Position numbers and translations under genes: made by a program. A DNA stretch of 64,000 bases from the NCBI RefSeq assembly GCF_958979055.1, contig NC_084898.1, forward strand, positions 1,808,001-1,872,000, given 5' to 3'. The notes under the pieces are model-generated. The model was given only the letters and a program-made list of their open reading frames with translations, had not been told where the DNA came from and did not search any database. This document shows, piece after piece, positions 1-10,435 of the stretch (the stretch's first letter is position 1; every line of letters starts with the position of its first letter). This stretch comes from Alnus glutinosa (taxonomy: Eukaryota > Streptophyta > Magnoliopsida > Fagales > Betulaceae).

Positions 1-334
1 CCCTGATTTATCCACGGTGTGGCGATTTACCTCCCAATGTACCAAAATTGGTACATGACCCCCCCGAACTTGTCAACGTGTGGCAAAATCAACCTTCCGT
101 CCAATCGACCGTTCGTTTGGACGGAAAATCAGTCACGTGCAAGTTACGTGACCGTTTAAGACAGAGACCCTCCCCAAGTCACGTGACTTGCACGTGACCA
201 ACTTTCCTTCCAAACGAACGGTCGATTGGACGGAAGGTTGATTTTGCCACACGTTGGCAAGTTCGGGGGGGGTCATGTACCAATTTTGGTACATTGGGGG
301 GATAAATTGACACACCGTAGATAAATCAGGGGGG
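1..334. mobile_element. Foldback (long inverted-repeat) MITE, left tip cut by window edge
   Basis: Bases 1-152 and 178-334 are near-perfect reverse complements around a loop of about 25 bases. Shared blocks include CCCTGATTTATC at the outer end, TTGGTACAT, and a G-box-like CACGTG pair near the loop. The right tip ends in a G run that implies a few more C bases to the left, outside the window. No coding potential. The class cannot be assigned because the left target site is not visible. Confidence 0.8.
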
Positions 335-989
335 TTAAGTGTAAATTTGTAATTATCCCTTAAAATTATGTGAATTACTGTTGTTCCTTGCTTTCAATGG
401 CTTGAAAAAATGCTACCTATTAAAAAAGTAGCATGTTTCCAATGAGAATTGAATATATTTTCATTAAGTTCTTGTGTTTTATGTTGTAAAAAAAACTTTG
501 AACCAAAAGCTATTTTTTAATTTTCTGAAGAATAAGTGTATTTTCAAAAGTGAAAAAAGAACTATTTTGGGAGAAAATCATTTTTGGCTGCCTATATAAT
601 ATGCCATATTTTTAATAAGTAGCATTTTTCAAACTGTTCTATGCAAAGATGCAAAGAACAGGTTGAATTCACATAATTTTATAATCTATAATTTATTTAA
701 AATTATAAAAAACCGTGATCAATAAAACCATCATATTTATTGTTTGGATTACTATCCATCCGAATAGAATATTCTTTCAAGCATCATGAATATTTCATTA
801 ATTATCAGAATTGGCTATCGACTTCATGCAGTACTTCACATCATCGAAATTAAATGAAGTACCAATAATGCATGTAGAGCTAGCCTTGATTATCTGGTTT
901 TCTTGGGGTCTCCAGTCACTAGCAAGTATGGAAAAATAACACGTACACCAATCCCTATAAAAATAAAAAATAAAAAATAATGTACATCA
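335..989. other. AT-rich intergenic DNA, nothing recognised
   Basis: No open frame with protein-like composition, no RNA gene and no clear repeat seen. It is the distal upstream region of the CslG gene. Confidence 0.6.
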
Positions 990-1408
990 ATAATATAATT
1001 CAAGAAAATTACAAATTAGCCTTTCAAACTGTCAGTCGTTTTGCAAGTAATCTTATGAACTGCCAAAGATTGGACTCTAACTCTCCAAACTATCAAAAAG
1101 TTTTCAAAATGCCTATTTTATCGAAATATGCCTATAATACCTCTGTTTCGTATTATTTTTCAATTAAAAATTAATAAAAAATTAAAAACTAAAAAAAATA
1201 TAATTTTTTTTTAATTTTTAATTTTTTTAATTGAAAAATGACCAAATGCCAGGAGTATTATAGGCATATTTCGACAAAATGAACCCTTTCAAATCTTTTT
1301 GATAGTTTGGAGAGCCCGAAATTAATTAAACGTTGATAATTTGTAAAATTACTTACTAAAATGCTAAGTGTTTGAGAGGTTAAATTGTAATTTTTCAATA
1401 TAATTCTC
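990..1408. mobile_element. Foldback MITE in the CslG upstream region
   Basis: The left arm (about 990-1185) and right arm (about 1205-1408) are diverged reverse complements. Matching blocks include CTCCAAACTATCAAAAAG, TCGAAATATGCCTATAATAC and TTTTTCAATTAAAAA. The centre is almost pure A/T. It ends about 130 bases before the CslG TATA box, so it could affect the promoter by hairpin small RNAs or silencing; that is inference. Confidence 0.75.
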
Positions 1409-1470
1409 TGCACTTTATATATGGCATTATATGCTTCGTTTAGCTTAGAATTAAGTCCCCAGTTCCTGTC

Positions 1471-1516
1471 CTCCACACGTGTGCATGCTCTGATATCAAA
1501 GCCCTCCACACGTGTC
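1471..1516 (+). promoter_or_regulatory. Two G-boxes in a short direct repeat
   Basis: The string CTCCACACGTGT occurs twice, each with a palindromic CACGTG core (1476-1481 and 1509-1514), 33 bases apart and 25-65 bases upstream of the TATA box. G-boxes are bound by plant bZIP and bHLH factors (light, ABA and jasmonate responses). The identical flanks of the two copies suggest a small local duplication. Confidence 0.6.
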
Positions 1517-1537
1517 ATCCTACTCGAGAGGCCGGCC

Positions 1538-1545
1538 TATAAATA
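1538..1545 (+). promoter_or_regulatory. TATA box of the CslG gene
   Basis: TATAAATA lies 45 bases upstream of the ATG at 1590. The usual 30-base spacing gives a transcription start near 1570 and a very short 5' leader of about 20 bases. Confidence 0.65.
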
Positions 1546-1589
1546 CTCGAGGTCGAACCACTTGCACCCCATATCATACATCCTCAATA

Positions 1590-4500
1590 ATGGAGGGTCT
1601 GATCATTAGCGGGTGCACCACGTCCACCGGCACCCATCGCCGTCCTCCCCTTCACAGCCTTGAGCCGTCGCGCCTGACGGGTTTTAATCGTGTGTTTGCT
1701 GCAGTTTATACATGTGCCATCCTCGCCTTGATCTATCACCGTTCATTCAAACTCATCCACTCCGCCACCTTACCCTCCTTCTCCATCTCCCTCTCCATGC
1801 TAATCTCCGATCTTCTTCTTGCTTTCATGTGGGCTGCCACGCAGCCTTATCGGTTGCGTCCAATCCACCGTAAGGAGTTCCCCGACAACCTCGGAGAGAT
1901 CGTGAAAGAATCAGATTTCCCTGCACTCGACGTGTTCATATGCACCGCCGACCCCTACAAGGAGCCGCCGATGGGCGTGGCAAACACGGCCTTATCCGTG
2001 ATGGCGTATGATTATCCAACGGAGAAGATCTCCGTCTACGTATCGGACGATGGAGGCTCGCAGCTCACTCTCTTTGCTTTCATGGAGGCTGCTAAGTTCG
2101 CAAGCCACTGGTTGCCGTTTTGTAGAAAGAACAACGTAGTTGAGCGGAGCCCAGAAGCATACTTTGCTTCGAGTAGCCCTTGGAGCTCTGAGGCTGAGAA
2201 GATTAAGGTAAAACACAGTAAATTAAGCTTCTTGATATATTCATAATTTGAGGTTTAAGATTAAGTTTCGATGTTCGATCATCTCGATCTGCTTAAATCA
2301 CTTTTCTGAGTTTTCTCTGTTACTTATTACTTCTATTCATCTTCTTCGACTTTACTGGCTGAAGTCGATCTATTGAAAAATGATTGCTGTATGCATTGAC
2401 CGGATCAGGAGTCCGGCATCAATTTAACCATTTTTAGGCATTGAAATACTTGAAAAATACTACAAGGTAATTGAAAAAAAAAAAAAAAAATCTTTCTGAA
2501 AGGATTTAGACTTTTAGAGACACATCTTACTTACAAAATCAAAATACAGTTCCGTGTGTAGAACTTTTTTATAATATAAAAGCAAGAATTTGATGAAAAT
2601 ATATGTAATTTTTAATTGTATGTAACATGCAACCTTTTTAATATATTGTATTTTTCAAACATTTCGTTGTTCAAAAATAGCTTAAATTGCATAGTTTAAA
2701 AATTTACAAACTTTAAAAAAAAGTGTAAAGAATCCTAATCCCCATTAACCATTTGGTAGCTGGTATTGACATGCGGTTTAATTGTCATTCAAGGTTACGT
2801 CCCATTAATGCAACTTATCTATCAAAAAAGAGAGAATATACAAAAGAACAAAAATGGCAAAAAAAAATAAAAAAAGAAAAGAAAGAAAGCTGCAGTAACA
2901 AGAACCAACTTGCAAGGAGTGTAGACAAGACGACAAAATTGAACCTGTACGTACGTAACAAAAAAACTTTGCCCTATTTTGGACATTTCCAATAATTAAG
3001 AAATTGAAAGTTACAATGTTGTCCAGAGTACTCCAAAGAGTTGGGTCACGATTTTGACCTTCTAGATACCTATTAGAAAAAATTATTCTTGGTATTTTTG
3101 GTATCTTGGTATATACCAAAGAGGGGAGAACGTTGCTGCCCATATTCTTGCTGATTGGGTGTTCAACATGATTTTAATAAAATAAGACTTGATTGTATTC
3201 TGAATTGTATTTGGGGGCTGTTTCTTCAGAGTCAGTACTCTGTTTTTGTAAAGTGTTTTTGGCTCTGTTGGTTTTTTTTGAATGAATTCTAGATCTATCA
3301 TATAAAATAAAATAAAAATTAAAAAAAAAAAATGAGAATAATTATTCACATAGCAAATGAGAAAGTGACTACTCTCTAAATTAAAGAATAGAAATTCCGC
3401 AAACCAAACCAATCCTTAGTTTTTAAAATACTTATCGGTGAAACATGCAAGGAACCTCAATTTTTATTTTGTTTTGTATATGTTTTTAGTTTGGGTTAAT
3501 TATCTTTAACCCCTTCAATTACCATTCATTTACACGTCATCGATCTCCATGAACTACAACTTGTCACATCCAAGTATCCAACCACCTTAAGGCTTAAACT
3601 ACCAATCATTGGCCAAAAAAACCACCTCACGGCCTTTAGTCAATATATTGATCATGTGACATACACATGCTTTTTTGACTCGTAAAATAATGAAAGTACC
3701 CTGAGTTTTAAAACTAAATTTACTTAAATACTCCTAAAGTGAAAAAAAATTCAAAAAAGGGCCACCCTCACCCAAGGTCGGCCGAATCACTTCTAAACAC
3801 ACATGCTCTTAAGTGATTCAAACAAGTGTAGTTGGTCTACTCCCTTTGTGGTGGGGGGTTGTCCATATCACCCCCAAGAAACACCCCTCGAACCACCCCC
3901 ATTTTTTTTTTTTTTTTTTTAAGTTAAAATTTAGTTTATTTTTTTTATTACTTATATTCTTACTTGAGGGTATTTTCGTCATTTTTTGTCAAAAACTTAT
4001 GTGTCATACACACTGACATGGTTGAGATTAGGGGGTCAAAAGTAATTAACCCAGATTTTTATTTTTATTAAAGCTAATAGATAGCAGCAGCTTACACATC
4101 ATGAGTAGTACTTTTCAATCCATCGACATTCCACTTCTTAGAACCTTTAATTAACACATACAAGTTAAGTTAAGTTTGATTTGATTGCATCAAATTAAAA
4201 CTTGTATTATTTTATCTATAAATTAAAACAAATTTTTTTAGGTAATTTAGCATCCTTTTAAATGATAATATATAATCTCTATTTATGGCTTCATATGTTA
4301 CAGACAATGTACGATAGCATGAAATTCAGGGTAGAGAATGCTGTCGAGAGAGGGAAAGTCGGAGATGAGTACATCACCGGAGAAGAAGAGCGCAAAGCGT
4401 TTCTCAAATGGACGGATGGATCCACACGCCAAAATCATCCCACTGTTATTCAGGTTCGTATTGTGAATATGGTAATTAATTATATATGATCCCTTGAGCC

Positions 4501-7500
4501 AACATATATGGTAATTTTTTCTAATTAACATAAATTTGAAAAATAGAAGAACTCATGATGTTAATTTAATAATTTTATTAAAGGAAAAACTGCACTTGTA
4601 ACTTCTGATATTTCATCATTTTGCAATTAAATATTTAAACTTTGAAAAGTGTCAATTTAGGGTATTAATCTTTCAATTTTTTTTTTTTTTTTTTAATTTC
4701 AACCCTCTATTATAATTTTCTGTTAAATCTTGTCAAAATTTTTAAAATATTCCTTCGTTTTTTTAGGAAAAAAAAAAAAGAAGAAAAAAATTGCAAGAAT
4801 TTAGGTGTTGGTCAGCATTTAATGAAATTTGCAAAAATACCCAAGCCTAAATTTTATTTTTTATATATATAATTAAATGAAAAATTCTAACGGATGGTTG
4901 AAATTGAAAAAATTGAAAAATTAAAATCCTAAATTGACACTTTTTAAAGTTTGAGCACTTAATTACAAAAGTGATGAAAAATCTGGAATTATAAGTGAAG
5001 TTTTTCCTTTATTTAATATTCTAACCTCTCTCATGTGTGGGCTTAAAATCTCCATCAATTAGTGAGGTCCAACATGTTGAAATGAAAGGTGAATTACGAA
5101 GATAAGATTCAAACTCATAACTTTTACTCTGATTTCATGTTAAATATCTATTTATTTCAAAAGTTTAAACTGATAATAAATATTGAATTTATTAAATTAA
5201 TTAATATTCTAATAAACTATAATTAAGCAGGTTTTGTTGGAGAATAGCAAAGACAAAGACATCACTGGCCATTTGATGCCAAACCTCATCTATGTCTCTC
5301 GAGAGAAATGCAAGACTTCACCCCACCATTTTAAAGCTGGTGCTCTTAATGTCATGGTAAGCATCCCTACATATAAGCTAGTCATGCAGCATCAAATTGA
5401 GATTTCCTACAATTGAGATGTTCGAATTGACACAATTGGGGCAGTCTCAAAGAAAGGCGGACTGCGAGGCCCACCTGCCAAGTGCAACACCCCTCTATAT
5501 GGGTTGCCTGAATTTTGTGCAATTTGAATAGCCAATTGTACGGAATCATCATTCTTGTTATATATTTTGTATACACAATTCGAAAAGCTAATCGTAAGAA
5601 ATCTCATCTATGTTTCTTTTGTGACCATGTAGCTTCGGCTGTCAGCTGCCATGACCAATGCTCCAATAATCCTGACCCTAGATTGTGACATGTACTCCAA
5701 TGATCCCTATACGCCTCTTCGTGTGCTATGTTACATACTCGACCCTCAAGATCGGTCCAAATTAGGATACATTCAATTTCCTCAACACTTTAAGGAGATT
5801 AATAAGACTGACACCTATGCTTGTGAGTTTAAAAGTCTGTTTCAAATCAATCCAGTGGGTTTTGATGGACTAGCTGGGCCTAACCATGTCGGAACTGGGT
5901 GCTTTTTTCTCCGGCGAGTGTTCTTTGGAGGTCCCTCGAAGTTGTTATCACCGGAAATCTCCGAATTGGGACCATACCATGTTGTGAACAAACCTATTCG
6001 ATCCCAACCAATCATGGAATTGTCAAATAAGGTGGCGAGCTGCAATTATGAGAACCAGACCAAATGGGGTTCTGAGGTAAGCTTTATTTGTTGTGGTTAT
6101 CTTTTTATTTTCTTCAAATATACCATTTGGGTTGTATCTTATGTTACGGTTCAAGAAGGCATTGACCACATTCACATGATATACCAAAGAAATCTGATAA
6201 GGATTTTCTGTATAATTGCCCGTATAAATTGTTGTAATTGTAATTCGGGTAACCCCATAGAGAGAAGGGTTGTTGGGTTGGATTGGGACTTCCTCTTATC
6301 AAGTTGTTCTAATTTTTTGTGTAAAATTCGGACAACTTAAGAGGGGAGTTGTGGGGTTTATTTGCTCTAGATAGGTGGGTCCCGCATCCTAACCTGCTTT
6401 CATTACCCAAGGTAGGTGAGCTTTGCAACTCCTATTGATACTTCGGACAACCCGGGGCTTCTACTTGTCTAAGACAGGTAAGCTTCGTAACTCGCTCTCT
6501 ATGGGAGTACCTGGATTAATAGAATTTGGACAATAAATTGCAAATGATTCTAATCCAGAAGAATTAGTCATCTTTGAGACTTCCAATTGCTTTAACTTAT
6601 AGGCTAATTCCACCTAATATACATTTTTTGTAAGACTTAATGCATGCTTATACAATACTCATAATTTAGAGTATGATCACATCTTACATGTTTGCAATTC
6701 TTAATTAATTGATCATTAAAAATTCTTTGTAGCAAGGCAATTTTAATAATAAACTACATTTAATTTTACCTCTTTTTTTTTTGTTCTTTGTAAAATGTAC
6801 AGATGGGTTTCAGATATGGATCACTGGTTGAGGACTACTACACAGGCTACCGGCTGCAGTGTGAGGGATGGAAGTCCATATTCTGTAATCCCAAGAGGGC
6901 AGCATTTTTGGGTGATGCACCCATTACCCTTATTGATTTGCTAAATCAACAAAAGCGATGGGCCATAGGCCTACTTGAGGTGGTTTTCTCTAAGTTCAGC
7001 CCACTAACCTTCGGGATCAGATCCATGGGTCTTCTCATGGGCCTTGCTTATGCCCATATTGGGATGTGGGCATTTTGGTCGATCCCAATCACCATTTACG
7101 CCTTCCTTCCTCAGCTAGCTCTCCTCAATGGAATTACCATATTCCCAACGGTATATATGTACTTGCACCTGATTATTATAAGGACAAAAAATTTCTACAA
7201 ATTAGTTTATAGAAAATTCCATACAACCCACATATAAAATTGACATGTGTCCCTTGGCATGTGAGAAGCACATGTTATTAAAGATTGACATGTGTAGAAA
7301 ATTTCATACAACCTACATATAAGATTAACATGTGTCCCTTAGCATATGAAAACACATGTTATTTTAATAGCATGTGTTTCTCATATGCTTTTTTTTAATA
7401 GCATTAATAAAAAAACATGTGATTCTCACATGTTTAAATGACACATGTTGCTCGTATATGTGAGTTGTATGAAATTTCCTATAAACCAATTTGTAGGAAA

Positions 7501-8691
7501 TTGTTGTCCCTATTATAACTCACTTTTCTTTTCTTACCCTCAATTCATGACTACTAGTAAACTCTGGACCTCTGCTTTGATATTTTGTAAAATCACTACT
7601 TATCCTAAAAAATTAAACTAATAAAAAATAGTAAATTTAAGGAGAAACTTCACTTAACTCCCCTAAACTTCGATCACTTCTACGATCTCCTCTCCAAAGT
7701 TTAAAAACTCTTAATTTAGTGTATTGAACTTTTAATTCTTTGCAATCTCACATCTCCCCTTAGGGTTTGAGGTTAATTAAGTTAAATGGTCAAAGAGTAA
7801 AATGATCGTTATTCCACCATAAATTTTGTAATATTATAAAATTACTCTTAAATTACTATTATTTAAAAAAAAAAAAAATGTAGGTAATTTTGAAATTTTT
7901 CCAAACTCTTCTGTTAGAGTTTGACGAAAAATCCTAACGGAGGGCCAGGTGAAATTGAAATTTTGTTAAAGTTTGATACACTAAATTATAATTAAGAGTT
8001 TTTAAACTTTGGGAAGAACACTACAAAAGTGATGAAAGTTCATGGAGGTTAAGTGAAACATTTCTTAAATTTAATTATTTAATTAATAATTAACATTTAT
8101 CATGTAATTGATAATTGTTCTTTAATTATAAATATGTTGCAGGTATCAGAGTCATGGTTTCTATTGTATGTGTTTCTGTTCATAGGAGCCTACGGACAAG
8201 ATTTCCTTGACTTTATCTTCTATGATGGAACTCTCCAAAGATGGTGGAATGATCAGAGAATATGGATGATAAGAGGAGTGACATGTTACTTGTTTGGATT
8301 CTCCGAGTTCTTTCTCAAGTCCTTTGGCATTTCCACCCTTGGTTTCAATGTGACAAGCAAAGTGGTTGATGATGAGCAAAGCAAAAGATACGAGCAAGGA
8401 GTGTTTGAGTTTGGAGTTCCATCGCCCATGTTTGTGCCCCTAACAGCTGCTGCAATTATCAACTTGGTCTCATTTGTTTGGGGGATTTTGCTGGTTTTCA
8501 GAGGCAGCAAATTGGAGGAGCTGTTTCTGCAGATGTTCATAGCAGGTTTTGTGGTGGTGAACTCTTGGCCAATCTACAAAGCCATTGTGTTGAGAACTGA
8601 TAAAGGAAGGATGCCTGCTAGCACTGCCATAATTTCAACATTTCTGGCACGTGGTCTTGTTTTTGCAGGTTCTCTCGCTCTGGGAGGCTGA
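1590..8691 (+). CDS. CSLG: Cellulose synthase-like protein G (CslG), complete six-exon gene
   Basis: Exons 1590-2207, 4304-4453, 5231-5356, 5633-6076, 6803-7150 and 8143-8691 all join in phase 0 at GT-AG borders, giving 744 residues, a normal length for the family. Two N-terminal membrane segments (about residues 33-52 and 62-84) are followed by the GT2 catalytic loop: DDGG at 153-156, DCD at 315-317, ED at 456-457 with YYTG, and QQKRW at 495-499. Several C-terminal membrane helices follow. All processive-glycosyltransferase signatures are present and no stop or shift is seen, so it should be active. Characterised CslG relatives (CSyGT/SOAP5 type) sit in the ER and transfer glucuronic acid to triterpenoid aglycones; the substrate here is inferred only from family. 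The ATG fits the TATA box spacing. Partial copies of its 3' end lie at 19020, 27412 and 32553. Confidence 0.92.
3493..4052. mobile_element. TIR element in CslG intron 1
   Basis: The ends are inverted repeats beginning GGGTTAATTA, followed by CTTT(A/G)ACCCC. About 560 bases with no coding capacity. The interior has GGTCGGCC and poly-T. It lies wholly inside intron 1 and does not disturb the splice sites. Confidence 0.65.
4582..5011. mobile_element. Long-TIR MITE in CslG intron 2
   Basis: Arms of about 105 bases (4582-4690 and 4900-5011) are reverse complements. They share the outer AAAGGAAAAACT.CACTT and inner AGTGTCAATTTAGG blocks. The same family occurs at 7635-8071 and in broken form at 15425-15760, 9500-9750, 18786-18945 and 19900-20170. 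Confidence 0.75.
7181..7510. mobile_element. MITE in CslG intron 5 with target-site duplication
   Basis: Inverted ends begin GGGACAA(C/A)AATTT and the interior has alternating ACATGTG blocks. The direct repeat TATTATA flanks it at 7174-7180 and 7511-7517. It starts 30 bases after the exon 5 donor. A second member is at 24360-24598. Confidence 0.75.
7635..8071. mobile_element. Long-TIR MITE near the CslG exon 6 acceptor
   Basis: The arms match as reverse complements (AAACTTCACTTAA outside, AAAGTTTAAAAACTCTTAA inside). Same family as 4582-5011. It lies 70 bases upstream of the exon 6 acceptor. Its right half was carried along in the CslG copy at 18786-19568, so it predates that duplication. 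Confidence 0.7.
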
Positions 8692-9370
8692 GATTATGAA
8701 CTTCGCTTTTAGTATTTACTAGCTCATAACCAGCGCTATGTGCGGAATTCTTTGTTATAATTTAATTTCAGAATTTAAACATATTTTTATCATATTTTTT
8801 TATTATTAATCCATAAAAAGTAAACAAATTTAAAATATTTATTCATATAAGTCTAAGTTGAAATTCGACTTTTATATATGATAGTTATTAAAAGAAGAGA
8901 AAATGGTAGAAATTAGTGAGAATTTAATGATAATCAAATTTGACGTTTCTATTTAATGACAGTAAAATATGACGTTTCATCATATTTCATCGGTCCATGT
9001 ATTTCACTTGAAATACATGGACGAATTCAATATAAATGTTACTTAAATGACAAGTTTTCTACTTAAATGACCAATTCAAAGTTTAAAAAATATATGTTCA
9101 CTCTACGTGTCATAATTCTAGGCTAACTCTAAGTTGAAACTTGACTTTTATATATATATATATAAGTATTGCTTGCAAATTAATGTTATTGTTAGAATAT
9201 TAATTAAATGATTGAATCTTTATTTTTTATTTAGTTTAAGCTTTTAAAATAACTAATAATTTAAACAAAAAATGCGAGGTTCTTTACGAACCAAAAAGCA
9301 TATTGAGTGTGTGAAAATTGCAATGCCAAAGAGAAGAAAAATTGCAGCAACAGAGGGCACTCTATACAGC
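8692..9370. other. CslG 3' flank
   Basis: AT-rich 3' UTR and downstream DNA. Parts (around 9140-9370) recur after the CslG exon 6 copies at 19569-19785 and 27842-28075, which ties the copies to one duplicated block. No gene is seen. Confidence 0.6.
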
Positions 9371-9440
9371 ATTCTCCTCATGACCAGTACTCGATCCTGA
9401 TCACATATACAGCATTCTATCATCTCTACATGTTCTTCCA
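9371..9440 (-). pseudogene. UBR7 PHD-finger exon fragment
   Basis: The minus strand encodes EEHVEMIECCICDQD, matching EEQVEMIQCCICEDWFHEEH in exon 3 of the complete UBR7 gene at 42471-47162. Only about 70 bases of the exon are left and the frame is lost at the end. The same piece occurs at 19785-19850, also just downstream of a CslG exon 6. Confidence 0.7.
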
Positions 9441-9645
9441 AATTAAATTATGAATATCAAAATTTTCAAAATATTCTGATGTTTATTTTTTAAATATAAT
9501 TTATCAAAATTTCTAAAGATTCAGGCATAGGTATTTTTGCAAATTCTATTATTAAATTCTAACCAACGTTTAAATCTTAACATTTTTTTTTTCTTTTTTT
9601 TTTCAAAAAAAAAACAATTTTAAAATTTTTGATAGAATTTAATAA

Positions 9646-9753
9646 AAAATCCTAACGAAAGATCCATAATTAAAATTTTCCGAAAAATAGATACCTTAAA
9701 AAATCCTAACGAAAGATCCATAATTAAAACTTTCCGGAAAATAGATACCTTAA
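9646..9753. repeat. 54-base unit, two tandem copies
   Basis: The unit beginning AATCCTAACGAAAGATCC is repeated once at a 54-base period with few differences. It lies in a decayed member of the long-TIR MITE family. Confidence 0.65.
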
Positions 9754-10009
9754 AGAAACACACATTGGACCATGCATGGAGGTCCCATCGTACATGTTTA
9801 ATTGGACTTAGGCCTGCTCGCCAGAGTCTTCTTTTTCTCGAGAATATCCTGCGACTACAAGAAAGAATTCATTAGAAACTAACTGGAAGCAGAAACCAGA
9901 AGGAGAGAAAAATTCAGTAAAAGCATCAAATTGCATAATAAATAATAAATTAGGAAAAGATCTGTCTAATTCATAACCCTAATTCAGATTTACACATTAT
10001 TATTTATTA

Positions 10010-10230
10010 TGTAAAGGTATCAAAGCAATCTATATGAAGGTAGATTAGCTTTACAATTGTACTTCTATTGCTTCCAGAAGCAACACTTGCCTTCCTTTCT
10101 GCTGGGAGCAGAAACAATTAATTTCCACATAACCAAACAGTAACTAAACTAGCCATTGAAAAAGCTTCAGTGCCAAGAATAAATGATTTAATTGGACTTA
10201 TATTCAACAATATTTTTTGATGAACATGCA
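10010..10230. pseudogene. UBR7 intron 1 fragment
   Basis: Sequence around GCTTCCAGAAGCAACACTT and the CATAACCAAACAGTAACTAAA block matches 46250-46680 inside intron 1 of the complete UBR7 gene. Equivalent pieces occur at 20465-20670 and 28110-28230, always at the same place relative to a DC1 copy. Confidence 0.65.
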
Positions 10231-10383
10231 TTGAATTAAAAGAAACAAAATACAAAGAGGGAGACCATTAGCAAGGACCCCCAAGAAAGAAACATAGCAA
10301 AAACCAGACAGTAAAGTAGTACAAACATCCCAGTCGAGTGTTCACTCAGGTTCAAGAAGGACAGGATAGCAGAATAAAGAACA

Positions 10384-10432
10384 AGCTGCCAACCTCATCA
10401 AAAGACTCAAGACCAAGATGATCCACATGCAT
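10384..10432 (-). pseudogene. UBR7 exon 3 end fragment
   Basis: Read on the minus strand it gives HVDHLGLESFDE followed by a GT, matching HEEHLGLEPSDE at the 3' end of UBR7 exon 3 including its donor. It directly follows the 3' end of the DC1 copy. The same join occurs at 20851-20895 and 28403-28447. Confidence 0.65.
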
Positions 10433-10435
10433 GTG

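Noticed and set aside
10384-10432. DC1-UBR7 PHD fusion protein (HLGLESFDE after the DC1 C-terminus)
   Set aside because: In copy C the PHD-like codons follow the stop and are in another frame, so they are 3' flank, not a fused domain.
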